Source: Flavobacterium solisilvae | GTDB lineage: Bacteria > Bacteroidota > Bacteroidia > Flavobacteriales > Flavobacteriaceae | DNA: 64,000 bases | Direction: 5' to 3' | Assembly (NCBI RefSeq): GCF_012911605.1 | Contig: NZ_JAAMPT010000206.1 | Coordinates: 1-64,000 of the forward strand | Shown: in pieces, positions 30,690 to 39,484 of the stretch | Layout: every line of letters begins with the position of its first letter | Position numbering within the stretch: the first letter of the stretch is position 1 | The notes under the pieces: generated by a model | Database searches by the model: none | The model's input: only the letters and a program-made list of their open reading frames with translations | What the model was told of the DNA's origin: nothing | Program-made: the position numbers and the translations under genes

Positions 30690-32615
30690 ATGGCTAGCGA
30701 AAAGAAACCAAGTAATTTCAAAATAGGTCCAATGTGGATTTATGGAATTTTAATCCTGATTTTTATACTGCTGAATGTTTTTGGCGGTTCAAGTTTTCAA
30801 GAAGTAGGCAAATTAACCACTTCTAAATTCAACGAATACCTAGAGAAAGGTCAAGTTGAAAAAGTTATTATTTTCAATAAAACAGAAGCCGAAGTTTATC
30901 TTACTCCTGCTGCTTTAAAAGATAAAGCACACAAAAATATTTCAAAAGATATTTTAAACCGAGAAAATAAAGGTCCGCATTATAGTTTTGACATTGGTGA
31001 TACTCAAAACTTTGAAAAAAGATTAGAAGAAGCCAAAAAAGAGAAAAAACTGGTTGATTATAACTTTAGTCAACGAAGCAACTGGGAAGAAATTTTCTTC
31101 AGTTTATTACCTATCATCATCATCGTTGGTCTATGGATATTCATCATGAGAAGAATGTCTGGTGGCGGAGCTGGCGGTGGCGGAGGTCAAATTTTTAACA
31201 TTGGAAAATCGAAAGCAAAACTTTTTGACGAAAAAACAGATGTTAAAATCACATTTAAAGATGTTGCTGGTTTAGAAGGTGCAAAAGAAGAAGTACAAGA
31301 AATTGTAGAATTTCTGAAAAATCCAGAAAAATACACCACTCTTGGAGGAAAAATTCCAAAAGGCGCACTTCTTGTTGGTCCGCCAGGAACAGGAAAAACA
31401 TTGTTAGCAAAAGCGGTTGCTGGCGAAGCAAAAGTTCCTTTTTTCTCATTATCAGGTTCTGATTTTGTGGAAATGTTCGTTGGTGTTGGAGCTTCACGTG
31501 TTCGTGATTTATTCAAACAAGCCAAAGACAAATCACCAGCAATTATTTTTATTGACGAAATTGACGCTGTTGGTCGTGCCAGAGGAAAAAACAACTTTTC
31601 AGGTTCCAATGACGAACGTGAAAATACCTTAAACCAATTACTAACCGAAATGGATGGTTTTGGAACAAATACTCACGTAATCGTATTAGCAGCAACCAAT
31701 AGAGCCGATGTTTTAGACAAAGCTTTAATGCGTGCTGGACGTTTTGACCGTCAAATTTATGTGGATTTACCAGACATTAGAGAGCGAAAAGAAATATTTG
31801 AAGTTCATTTAAAACCGTTGAAAAAAGTAGATGGTTTAGACATTGACTTTTTAGCAAAACAAACTCCAGGTTTTTCTGGTGCTGATATTGCTAACGTTTG
31901 TAACGAAGCAGCATTAATTGCGGCAAGAAATAACAAAACCGCAGTTGATAAACAAGATTTCTTAGACGCTGTTGACAGAATTGTTGGTGGTTTAGAAAAG
32001 AAAAACAAAATCGTTACACCAGCCGAAAAACGTGCTATTGCTGTTCACGAAGCTGGACACGCAACGGTAAGTTGGATGCTTGAACACGCTGCACCGTTAG
32101 TAAAAGTTACCATCGTTCCAAGAGGTCAAAGTCTTGGTGCTGCATGGTATTTACCAGAAGAACGATTAATTGTTCGACCTGAGCAAATGAAAGACGAAAT
32201 GTGTGCCACAATGGGCGGAAGAGCTGCTGAGAAAGTAGTTTTTGACAAAATTTCAACGGGTGCTTTGAGCGATTTAGAGAAAGTAACTAAACAAGCTCGC
32301 GCTATGGTTACAATATATGGTTTGAATGAAAAACTTGGAAATATCACTTATTATGATTCATCTGGGCAAAGTGAGTACAATTTTTCAAAACCATATTCCG
32401 AAGAAACGGCTCAAGTAATCGATAAAGAAATTAATGGTTTAATTGAAAACGAATATCAACGAGCCATTAAAATCCTAGAAGAAAACAAAGACAAATTAAT
32501 ACAACTTGCTGATATTCTGATAGAAAAAGAAGTTATTTTTAAAGATGATTTAGAAACCATTTTTGGAAAAAGACCTTTTGAAAATGACGAAGAAGAAATT
32601 GTTTCAGAACAGTAA
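30690..32615 (+). CDS. ftsH: ATP-dependent zinc metalloprotease FtsH
   Basis: A 641-residue membrane-anchored AAA+ protease, which degrades misfolded membrane proteins and regulatory proteins such as LpxC in other bacteria. Two transmembrane helices (about 11-28 and 136-154) flank a periplasmic domain. Walker A GPPGTGKT is near 230, Walker [12 protein letters not shown] near 288, and the second region of homology ends RAGRFDRQI. The zinc site is HEAGH at about 453. The Gly-rich stretch [10 protein letters not shown] after the second helix is a typical linker. It is in an operon with rsfS and ends at a strong terminator. Confidence 0.97.
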   Translation: MASEKKPSNFKIGPMWIYGILILIFILLNVFGGSSFQEVGKLTTSKFNEYLEKGQVEKVIIFNKTEAEVYLTPAALKDKAHKNISKDILNRENKGPHYSFDIGDTQNFEKRLEEAKKEKKLVDYNFSQRSNWEEIFFSLLPIIIIVGLWIFIMRRMSGGGAGGGGGQIFNIGKSKAKLFDEKTDVKITFKDVAGLEGAKEEVQEIVEFLKNPEKYTTLGGKIPKGALLVGPPGTGKTLLAKAVAGEAKVPFFSLSGSDFVEMFVGVGASRVRDLFKQAKDKSPAIIFIDEIDAVGRARGKNNFSGSNDERENTLNQLLTEMDGFGTNTHVIVLAATNRADVLDKALMRAGRFDRQIYVDLPDIRERKEIFEVHLKPLKKVDGLDIDFLAKQTPGFSGADIANVCNEAALIAARNNKTAVDKQDFLDAVDRIVGGLEKKNKIVTPAEKRAIAVHEAGHATVSWMLEHAAPLVKVTIVPRGQSLGAAWYLPEERLIVRPEQMKDEMCATMGGRAAEKVVFDKISTGALSDLEKVTKQARAMVTIYGLNEKLGNITYYDSSGQSEYNFSKPYSEETAQVIDKEINGLIENEYQRAIKILEENKDKLIQLADILIEKEVIFKDDLETIFGKRPFENDEEEIVSEQ

Positions 32616-32637
32616 ATAAAAAATTTAACATTTTATT

Positions 32638-32681
32638 AAAATCTTAATTCAAAAAATGCTTTTGAATTAAGATTTTTTTAT
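32638..32681 (+). terminator. Rho-independent terminator of ftsH
   Basis: AATCTTAATTCAAAA pairs with TTTTGAATTAAGATT around a 4-5 nt loop, followed by seven T. The next promoter starts right at its end. Confidence 0.88.
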
Positions 32682-32686
32682 CTTTG
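32679..32686 (+). promoter_or_regulatory. -7 promoter element of the LUD-cdsA-psd group
   Basis: TATCTTTG, a perfect match directly after the ftsH terminator and 40 bp before the LUD gene ATG. Confidence 0.6.
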
Positions 32687-32725
32687 ATGAATTCCTAAGA
32701 ATAGCCTAGAATACAAAAAACACCA

Positions 32726-33331
32726 ATGAGTTTATTTAGAAAAATATTTGGCAACAGTAATGATAACTCTGATGAAGAGAGCAAAAGTGAGTTTAACAAC
32801 GCTCCATCAAGTTTTTCATTACTTCCTGTGGATGAAAAATTCACTTATACTTTTAAGAAAAATGGCGGTAAATTTATTTATTGCGAAAATCTAAATGAAG
32901 TTAAAGAACAATTTCTAAACATTCTTGAAGAAAACGATTGGTTTGAATGTGAAGCTTTATGTTTTGAGAGTAAATTATTTTCAATGCTTGACGAAAATAA
33001 ACTTTCATATACCAACCCAACTGAACCAAGATTTTTATTTGCTAGTTGTGAAAACCTAATTGCTGATGAAGGTTCAGTACTTTTTTCTTCCAATCAAATT
33101 AAGCAACACAAACCAAATGATTTGCCAAATAACATCATTATTCTAGCAACTACAAGTCAAATTCTTGAAAGTAAAAGCGATGGTCTTCGCGTTATCAAGA
33201 AAAAATATGACAAAGAATACCCAACAAATATTACCACAATAAAATATTTCGAAAAAGCAAAAGAAGAGGATTTTCTTCAATATGGAAGCAGTCCAAAAAA
33301 TTTATACTTATTGCTTTTAGAAGATTTGTAA
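32726..33331 (+). CDS. LUD domain-containing protein (LutC-like)
   Basis: A 201-residue protein with a variable charged N-terminal region (1-45) and a LUD-type domain (about 60-201) containing FLFASCENLIADEGSVLFSS, LPNNIIILATTSQIL and the terminal PKNLYLLLLEDL. LUD proteins take part in L-lactate oxidation in the LutABC complex, but no lutA or lutB is present here. Its position one base before cdsA makes an envelope or phospholipid-linked role as plausible as a metabolic one. The function is therefore unassigned. Confidence 0.78.
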   Translation: MSLFRKIFGNSNDNSDEESKSEFNNAPSSFSLLPVDEKFTYTFKKNGGKFIYCENLNEVKEQFLNILEENDWFECEALCFESKLFSMLDENKLSYTNPTEPRFLFASCENLIADEGSVLFSSNQIKQHKPNDLPNNIIILATTSQILESKSDGLRVIKKKYDKEYPTNITTIKYFEKAKEEDFLQYGSSPKNLYLLLLEDL

Positions 33332-33332
33332 A

Positions 33333-34136
33333 ATGAATTCTACTCTCACAAGAGCTATTTCGGGAGCAGTATATATTGTACTGTTGATATCGGCAACGTT
33401 TTATTCTTCGAATAGTTTTTTACTGTTTTTTGGTATCCTATTACTTATTGCTGTTTCGGAATTTTGCAAATTAGTAAACCTAAAAAATATAGTTCCAATG
33501 CTTATTGCTGTTGGACTTTTTATTCTTTGCAATTTATCATACACAATAAAAACCAATGATATTCTAATTCTTTTAGCCACATTATTGGTTAGTATTAAAG
33601 CTCTCTTTTTCCTTTTTGACAAAAAAAACAAACCTGTAGATTCATTATCAAAATATGCATATCTGATAGGTTACATCATTTTGCCATTTGTTCTTATTAC
33701 CAAAATTCCGTTTGTAGAAAATAGTTATAACCCAAATATCATTTTGAGTATTTTCATTCTAATTTGGGTAAATGACACTTTTGCTTTTTTGGTTGGAAAA
33801 ACTTTTGGAAAACACAAACTTTTTGAAAAAGTTTCACCCAAAAAAACCATCGAAGGATTTGTTGGCGGATTTATTTTTTCTATCGTTGCCGGAATTATTT
33901 TGGCTCAGTTTTTAATGCTACAATCCTACATTCATTGGATTTTTATTGCTGTTTTGGCTTCTGTTTTTGGAACATTAGGCGATTTAGTAGAATCTAAATT
34001 CAAGCGAATTGCCAATGTAAAAGACAGCGGAACTATAATGCCTGGTCATGGCGGTGTACTAGATAGACTAGATAGTATTATATTTGTAGCACCAATAGTA
34101 TTTTTGTTTTACCAAATTATTTATTATGTTTCATAA
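33333..34136 (+). CDS. cdsA: Phosphatidate cytidylyltransferase
   Basis: A 267-residue inner-membrane enzyme making CDP-diacylglycerol from phosphatidate and CTP. It has about seven to eight helices, with the family signature near the C terminus: ILIWVNDTFAFLVGKTFGKHKL, SPKKTIEGFVGG and the S-x(3)-KR-x(4)-KD-x-G box SKFKRIANVKDSGTIMPGHGGVLDRLDS, where the acidic and basic residues coordinate CTP and Mg. It overlaps psd by 11 bp. CDP-DAG is the precursor for phosphatidylserine, the substrate of the next gene after one intermediate step. Confidence 0.95.
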   Translation: MNSTLTRAISGAVYIVLLISATFYSSNSFLLFFGILLLIAVSEFCKLVNLKNIVPMLIAVGLFILCNLSYTIKTNDILILLATLLVSIKALFFLFDKKNKPVDSLSKYAYLIGYIILPFVLITKIPFVENSYNPNIILSIFILIWVNDTFAFLVGKTFGKHKLFEKVSPKKTIEGFVGGFIFSIVAGIILAQFLMLQSYIHWIFIAVLASVFGTLGDLVESKFKRIANVKDSGTIMPGHGGVLDRLDSIIFVAPIVFLFYQIIYYVS

Positions 34137-34782
34137 AGAAGGTTATAAAATCATTTTCATTTCATTAGTTAGTTTCGTTGCCGCTATTATTTTAATTGAC
34201 GAATTTACAGCATCAATTCCTTGGTTACGAATGACATTAATGCTTGTTGTTCTTTTCTTTTTTGTAATGATTTTACAATTTTTTAGAAACCCAAAAAGAA
34301 CTGTTGCTCTAAACGAAAGCCACATTATTGCTCCAGTTGACGGAAAAGTAGTTGTAATTGAAGAAGTTTTTGAAGCAGAATATTTTAAAGACAAACGTCT
34401 TCAGGTGTCTATTTTTATGTCGCCAATCAATGTGCATGTAACTCGTTATGCAATGAGTGGAAAAATTAATTTTAGTAAATACCATCCAGGAAAATACTTG
34501 GTAGCTTGGCATCCAAAAGCAAGTACAGAAAACGAGAGAACAACTGTTGTGATTGAAAATAATACTTTCGGCGAAATTCTTTACCGTCAAATTGCTGGTG
34601 CTTTGGCTAAACGAATTGTAAACTATGCCCAAGAAGGAATGCAAGTTATTCAAGGTGAAGATGCTGGATTTATAAAATTTGGTTCTAGAGTAGATTTATA
34701 TTTACCGCTTGGTACCAAAGTAAATGTAAAACTGAACGAAAAAGCGGTTGGTGGAAAAACCATCATTGCAATAAAAGAGTAA
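34126..34782 (+). CDS. psd: Phosphatidylserine decarboxylase (short, archaetidylserine-type)
   Basis: A 218-residue phosphatidylserine decarboxylase proenzyme giving phosphatidylethanolamine. It has two N-terminal helices (8-26 and 33-52), the PVDGKVVVIEEV block, SIFMSPINVHVTRYAMSG, and the self-cleavage site FGSRVD near residue 187, where the Ser becomes the pyruvoyl group. It is the short form common in Bacteroidota. The ATG lies inside the end of cdsA (11-bp overlap), so translation is coupled. Substrate delivery by a PS synthase must be encoded elsewhere. Confidence 0.93.
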   Translation: MFHKEGYKIIFISLVSFVAAIILIDEFTASIPWLRMTLMLVVLFFFVMILQFFRNPKRTVALNESHIIAPVDGKVVVIEEVFEAEYFKDKRLQVSIFMSPINVHVTRYAMSGKINFSKYHPGKYLVAWHPKASTENERTTVVIENNTFGEILYRQIAGALAKRIVNYAQEGMQVIQGEDAGFIKFGSRVDLYLPLGTKVNVKLNEKAVGGKTIIAIKE

Positions 34783-34804
34783 AGAATAATTTAAACTTAA
34801 TTCC

Positions 34805-35317
34805 ATGAAAAAAATAGGGATTTTATTATTTTCAATTTTAATGTTATCTTGTAGTTCAGACGATAATTCTGGTGATTCAAATCTAAATGGTTTTACCTAT
34901 AATGGAACATTTTACGAAGTAAAAACAGTTTTTATTAATGATGAAAATACCGCTGATAATAATCCTAGTGATATTAGTTTTAATTTAGTTAACAAAACGA
35001 TTTCAGAAATAAGCAGCGAAAATGATTTGAGTAACATTTCTTCATTATATTTTGATTTTAATGATGTTAATGTTGAAGAGACAACTTATACTAATATTTT
35101 AGATTATAATGCAAAAATTAACTCAAATAGAACTAGTGGAAATATTGTTGGTGGAACTGAAATTTTATCAGATAATAATACAGATTTACAAGCAACTAAC
35201 ATAAACATTACCATTAATAGTATAACTTCAACTACTGTAAACTTCAGCTTTTCATTTACAAAAGCTAACGGTCAAATTATTTCTGGACAATTTAACGGCA
35301 ACTATTTAACACCATAA
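34805..35317 (+). CDS. Hypothetical lipoprotein, beta-rich
   Basis: A 170-residue lipoprotein (LFSILMLSC lipobox, Cys 16) with CSSDDNSGDS after the cysteine, an acidic pattern similar to the surface-export signals described for Flavobacterium. The mature part is Asn/Ser/Thr-rich with alternating beta strands, ending SGQFNGNYLTP. No domain is recognised. It lies 22 bp after psd and 2 bp before a barrel gene. Confidence 0.72.
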   Translation: MKKIGILLFSILMLSCSSDDNSGDSNLNGFTYNGTFYEVKTVFINDENTADNNPSDISFNLVNKTISEISSENDLSNISSLYFDFNDVNVEETTYTNILDYNAKINSNRTSGNIVGGTEILSDNNTDLQATNINITINSITSTTVNFSFSFTKANGQIISGQFNGNYLTP

Positions 35318-35319
35318 AA

Positions 35320-35886
35320 ATGAAAAAGATTTATCTCCTAGTCACATTTTTATTTATTTCATATTCAGTATCATCACAAAATAACATAACTTATGGAGTA
35401 AAAGCTGGAGTAAATTTAACTGGATTTCACACAGATGGTGGAACAAATTCCGATTTAGTTGGATTCAATCTTGGTGGTGTTGCTAAAATGGATTTGAATA
35501 AAACATTTGGCATACAAGGTGAATTAAACTTAAACTCAAAAGGCGGAATTTATCGTTTACCATTAACTTCAAATAATCCTGAAATAAGACTTACTTATAT
35601 TAATGTACCAGTTTTACTAAAAACTCATATAACACAAAAATTTAACTTTGAAATCGGACCAGAATTTGGTTTTTTGATAAGCAAAAAAGCAAAACTAAAT
35701 GGTGAAACTTTTGATATTGATGATGTATCTTCATTTGATATGAATTTAAACGCTGGTTTATCATATGAATTTGAAAAGGGAATTTTTATTCAAGGAAGAT
35801 ATGGTTACGGTTTCACTAAACTATTTGAAAATAGAGATTATAAAAATTCTTGTATAAGTATATCTCTAGGATATTTCTTTAACTAA
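35320..35886 (+). CDS. Porin-family outer-membrane beta-barrel protein
   Basis: A 188-residue protein with a signal peptide (LVTFLFISYSVSSQ) and the PorT/OMP_b-brl pattern: YGVKAGVNLTGFHTDGG, the strand LTYINVPVLLKTHI followed by FNFEIGPEFGFLISKK, and the barrel-closing LGYFF N. The TYINVPVLLK segment is diagnostic for the outer membrane beta-barrel family (PF13568-like). It is 2 bp downstream of the lipoprotein gene, probably co-expressed. The function is unknown. Confidence 0.8.
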   Translation: MKKIYLLVTFLFISYSVSSQNNITYGVKAGVNLTGFHTDGGTNSDLVGFNLGGVAKMDLNKTFGIQGELNLNSKGGIYRLPLTSNNPEIRLTYINVPVLLKTHITQKFNFEIGPEFGFLISKKAKLNGETFDIDDVSSFDMNLNAGLSYEFEKGIFIQGRYGYGFTKLFENRDYKNSCISISLGYFFN

Positions 35887-35917
35887 AAAATGTTTGAAAA
35901 GCAGAACCTAAAAACTT

Positions 35918-36193
35918 ATGTCTGAAAAAGATTTAGATACTCGATTTCAGGAAGCTGTAGAAGTAGCTTCAAAAATGACACAAGCGTCTTTGCCACAAGA
36001 TGTGCAATTGCGTTTGTATGCTTATTATAAACAAGCAACAATTGGAACTATAGAACGTCCAAACTCATCAAATTTCGATTTAAGAAATGCTTTTAAAACT
36101 AATGCTTGGATGCAAATTAGTCATCTTAGTATTGATGAAGCTAAGGAATTATACATCGAATCGATACTAGCTTTGGCAAACAAAAAATCATAA
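35918..36193 (+). CDS. Acyl-CoA-binding protein
   Basis: A 91-residue four-helix ACBP that binds long-chain acyl-CoA in the cytosol. The family core is visible: DTRFQEAVEVASKM, then LPQDVQLRLYAYYKQATIGTIE, where the YKQAT motif contacts the CoA adenine, followed by KTNAWMQISHLSIDEAKELYIE. The length matches eukaryotic and bacterial ACBPs. Its closeness to cdsA/psd and the SOD lipoprotein is compatible with lipid metabolism but proves nothing. Confidence 0.9.
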   Translation: MSEKDLDTRFQEAVEVASKMTQASLPQDVQLRLYAYYKQATIGTIERPNSSNFDLRNAFKTNAWMQISHLSIDEAKELYIESILALANKKS

Positions 36194-36209
36194 ATAAAAT
36201 TCCTTTACC

Positions 36210-36989
36210 ATGAAAAAGTTTTTAGTAATTGTAATGACAATTTCGCTTTGTTGCACACTTCCATCATGTAAAAGAAAAAAACTAACCGAAGTTGTTGAAG
36301 TTCCGCTTCCATCTGCCGAAGAAAAAATTACGATTGGTCATCCAGATGATGTAACTGCTGATAATGGTCAGTTTAGTTTATTGAAATTACCATATGAGTA
36401 CAATGAATTATCGCCTGATATTTCTACGTTAACAATGGAAATGCATTATTCAAAACATTATTTGACTTATACCAATAACCTAAATCGATTGGTTGCTGCC
36501 GATGCTACTTTGACTGATTTAGCTATCGAAGACATTTTGAAAAAACTAGATCTAAACAATGCTGATTTACGCAATAATGCTGGTGGTTTTTATAATCATG
36601 GATTGTTTTTTGAAAGTCTAGCGCCAAAAGCTGGTGGTCAACCCAAAGACACTTTGGCAGCAGCTATTACAAAAGATTTTGGAGGATTTGACTTGTTTAA
36701 AACTCAATTTACAGAAGCTGCTGAAAAACAATTTGGCTCAGGTTGGGCTTGGTTAATCGTTGATAAATCAGGAAAATTACAAGTAACAAGTACTCCAAAT
36801 CAAGACAATCCTTTAATGCCAAAACAAACGATTGCTGGAACGCCAATTTTATGTTTAGACGTTTGGGAACATGCTTATTATCTCGATTATCAATACAAGC
36901 GTAAAAAATACATTCAAAACTTTTTTAATATCATCAACTGGAAAAAAGTTGGTGAACGCTATGAAGAAGCCATAAAACAAAAGAAATAG
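36210..36989 (+). CDS. Superoxide dismutase (Fe/Mn family) exported as a lipoprotein
   Basis: A 259-residue superoxide dismutase with an N-terminal type II signal: hydrophobic stretch then TLPSC (Cys20) and KRKK. The catalytic domain spans about 55-255. Metal ligands can be read as His79 (MEMHYSKHY), His130 (YNHGLFFE), Asp217 and His221 (LDVWEHAYYLDY). NQDNPLM near 197-203 carries the Gln typical of Mn-type enzymes, so Mn is favoured, though cambialistic use is possible. The lipid anchor would place it in the periplasm or outer membrane rather than the cytosol. It is 16 bp after the ACBP gene. Confidence 0.9.
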   Translation: MKKFLVIVMTISLCCTLPSCKRKKLTEVVEVPLPSAEEKITIGHPDDVTADNGQFSLLKLPYEYNELSPDISTLTMEMHYSKHYLTYTNNLNRLVAADATLTDLAIEDILKKLDLNNADLRNNAGGFYNHGLFFESLAPKAGGQPKDTLAAAITKDFGGFDLFKTQFTEAAEKQFGSGWAWLIVDKSGKLQVTSTPNQDNPLMPKQTIAGTPILCLDVWEHAYYLDYQYKRKKYIQNFFNIINWKKVGERYEEAIKQKK

Positions 36990-36994
36990 TTTTT

Positions 36995-37082
36995 TCAAAT
37001 TCCAAAATTAAAATCCCAAATTCCAATTAGATTAAAACTGAATTGAAATTTGGGATTTTATTATTTGAATTTTTTGGAGTTT
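36995..37082. repeat. Long inverted repeat between convergent SOD and M13 genes
   Basis: Arms of about 32-35 nt: AAATTCCAAAATTAAAATCCC on the left and its approximate complement (GGGATTTTATTATTTGAATTTT) on the right, with inner AAATTCCAATT/AATTGAAATTT. It probably also terminates both transcripts. It shares AAATTCCAA wording with the hairpin at 7610-7652. Confidence 0.7.
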
Positions 37083-37087
37083 TGTTT

Positions 37088-39127
37088 CTACCAAATAGAA
37101 ACCAATTCCTTATCAGTTCTTCTCATTTTGCTTCCCGGTTTTATATTGAAAGCTTTATGAAATTCGGGCATGTTTTCCACTACTCCGTTTATTCTATATT
37201 TTGCTGGCGCATGAACATCGGTTAATAATTGATTTGCCAATGATTCTGGTTTTATATTCACCATCCAAGCATAAGCATAACCTAAGAAGAAACGTTGCTC
37301 TGGAGTTAATCCGCTGATTTTTTCTTTGTTTTTATACTGAGCTGTCTTTTTGAAAGCTTCAAATCCCATAACAACACCGCCTAAATCGGCAATATTTTCT
37401 CCTTGAGTAGCATCGCCATTAACAAACTTACCCGGTAACGCTTCGTATTTACTATATTGTTCAACAATAAGCTTCGTTTTTGCCTGAAACTTTTTCAAAT
37501 CTTCCGCAGTCCACCAATTGTTCAAATTTCCTTTTTCGTCATATTGACTTCCTTGATCGTCAAATCCGTGAGTGATTTCGTGACCAAAAGTTGAACCTCC
37601 AATAATTCCATACAAAACAGCATCATCTGGCATTCTTCCTTCAAATCCTGGAACCAAAATATTACATGCCGGAACACAAATTTCGTTATTACTCGGATTA
37701 TAATAAGCGTTATACGTTTGAGGATACATTCCCCATTCGGTTCTATCAACCGGTTTTCCGTATTTTGAAATCATATCGTTTATTGCCCATTTGTTAGTCG
37801 CCATAACATTTGCCAAATAAGTATCTCGATTAATTTCCACACTACTCATATCTTTCCATTTATCAGGATAACCTACTTTCATGACGATTTTGCTCAACTT
37901 ATTAAGCGCTTTTTTCTTGGTGGCTTCGCTCATCCAATCCAAATTTTTAATTCTTTCGGCATAAACTGTGCTAATGTTGTTTCCAATTTCAAGTAATTTT
38001 TCTTTGGAACCTTTTGGCAAATATTCTTTTACATAAATCTGACCGATTAATTCGCCCAAAGCACCATCGGTTTGTTCTACAATTCTTTTCCAGCGTGGTT
38101 TTTGCTCTTTTACACCACTCATTACCGTTGAGAAAAAATAAAAATTTTGTTTTTCGATAGACTTATTCAAATAAGAAGCATACGAATCTACTAAATCCCA
38201 TTCCAAATAAGCTTTCCAATCCTCAATCGAATAACTTTTTATCATTTTGTTTAATGCCACATAAAACTCTGGTTGACCAACAATAAGCGTATCAACATTT
38301 TTTAATCCAATAGCCGAAGTTACCGCTTTCCAATCCATATTTGGCGTTGTTTTATTCAACTCCGAAATACTCATTTTATTGTAATTTTTGATTGGATCAC
38401 GAAGTGCTTCTAATTTTCTGGAATTTTGCGCCAATTCGGTTTCCATTTTCATGATGGTTTGTGCATTTTTCTTTGCAACTTCTTTAGAATATCCAATCAA
38501 TTCAGCAATAGCTTCCAAGTGTTTTACATATTCATTTCGGATGTGAACCGTTTCTTTATCGGTATTGAAATAATAATCACGATTTCCCATTCCAAGTCCG
38601 CCTTGACCAAGGAAAACAGCATATTTTGAACTGTTTTTATCGTCTTGACCTACATAAGCAGAAAAAGCAGGATTTCCGCCAATGGTATGCAAATAAGCAA
38701 TTGTGTTCAATAAAGATGGAACATCTGAAATGTTTTTAATTTTTTGAATATCCGATTTCAGTGGCGACAAACCTAATTTTTCGATGGATAAAGTATCCAT
38801 TCCTGAAGCATAGAAATCGCCGATTTTTTGTTCGTTACTTCCTTTTTTGGCATTGGTCATCGCTGCCGATTTTTCGCAAATTTGTTTAATTTGAGAATTG
38901 ATTGTATCACCTATAGTTCTGAAAATTCCATTGCTTCTTTCGCTCGCCGGAATTGGATTTCGTTTGAACCATCCGCCATTGGCATACATAAAAAAGTCGT
39001 CTGAAGGATTAACTGTAGTATCACGATTGGTGATTAACGGATCGACAAAATCCGTTTCTTTTTGATTGCAACTTAAAATGGTTAACGCAGAAACAAGCCC
39101 GAAAACCAGCATTTTAGTCTTTTTCAT
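37088..39127 (-). CDS. M13-family zinc metallopeptidase, lipoprotein
   Basis: A 679-residue neprilysin/PepO-like endopeptidase cleaving small peptides. It has a lipoprotein signal (VSALTILSC, Cys 20), then an alpha-helical M13 N domain and the peptidase domain. The zinc site is GHEITHGFDDQGSQYD (HExxH), the third ligand is in ENIADLGG, and there is a C-terminal RVNG-like KYRINGVVENMPEF. The open frame extends 30 residues upstream, but the ATG at 39127 opens a clean signal peptide and is chosen. Expected location: periplasm or outer membrane. Confidence 0.93.
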   Translation of the reverse strand: MKKTKMLVFGLVSALTILSCNQKETDFVDPLITNRDTTVNPSDDFFMYANGGWFKRNPIPASERSNGIFRTIGDTINSQIKQICEKSAAMTNAKKGSNEQKIGDFYASGMDTLSIEKLGLSPLKSDIQKIKNISDVPSLLNTIAYLHTIGGNPAFSAYVGQDDKNSSKYAVFLGQGGLGMGNRDYYFNTDKETVHIRNEYVKHLEAIAELIGYSKEVAKKNAQTIMKMETELAQNSRKLEALRDPIKNYNKMSISELNKTTPNMDWKAVTSAIGLKNVDTLIVGQPEFYVALNKMIKSYSIEDWKAYLEWDLVDSYASYLNKSIEKQNFYFFSTVMSGVKEQKPRWKRIVEQTDGALGELIGQIYVKEYLPKGSKEKLLEIGNNISTVYAERIKNLDWMSEATKKKALNKLSKIVMKVGYPDKWKDMSSVEINRDTYLANVMATNKWAINDMISKYGKPVDRTEWGMYPQTYNAYYNPSNNEICVPACNILVPGFEGRMPDDAVLYGIIGGSTFGHEITHGFDDQGSQYDEKGNLNNWWTAEDLKKFQAKTKLIVEQYSKYEALPGKFVNGDATQGENIADLGGVVMGFEAFKKTAQYKNKEKISGLTPEQRFFLGYAYAWMVNIKPESLANQLLTDVHAPAKYRINGVVENMPEFHKAFNIKPGSKMRRTDKELVSIW

Positions 39128-39238
39128 TTTGATTGATGATTGGGTTAAGTAATTTATTTTGAAAATTAGTAGTAAAAGTAATGATAATGTTACTGTTGGA
39201 ACAAAATTTGTTAACAAAATGATAACTATTTAATGAAA

Positions 39239-39270
39239 CAAAAAATCCACTTTTCAGTGGATTTTTATTT
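39239..39270. terminator. Rho-independent terminator
   Basis: AAAATCCAC/GTGGATTTTT hairpin with a T tract, read on the minus strand after the DUF2892 gene, ending the long RND operon before the M13 gene. Confidence 0.82.
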
Positions 39271-39457
39271 AGTCTTTTACTTTAAAAACTTTACGTAAAA
39301 TATCTTCCATCAAACACCACTTGGTTATGGATGATTGAAGTAAATTGACACCAACAAAAAGAGTAAACCACAACCAATTTTGATTTACATACATTGCTAG
39401 TAAAACGCTTATGATTATAAACGTTCCGGCTATTGCTCTAATTAATCTGTTTATCAT
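39269..39457 (-). CDS. DUF2892 / YgaP-type membrane protein
   Basis: A 62-residue protein with two transmembrane helices (about 5-22 and 27-43) and the conserved KWCLMEDILRKVF tail of the DUF2892 family, found fused to rhodanese domains in YgaP and free in sulfur or metal islands. A single Cys (in KWC) lies at the membrane edge. It is the last gene of the minus-strand RND operon (27 bp after the permease gene), which links this operon to the persulfide/rhodanese genes upstream. Confidence 0.85.
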   Translation of the reverse strand: MINRLIRAIAGTFIIISVLLAMYVNQNWLWFTLFVGVNLLQSSITKWCLMEDILRKVFKVKD

Positions 39458-39484
39458 ATTATTCCTATTTTTAAATCAAAAATC

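Noticed and set aside
32726..33331. Lactate-utilisation operon
   Set aside because: Only a single LUD-domain gene is present, next to cdsA and psd; lutA and lutB are absent.
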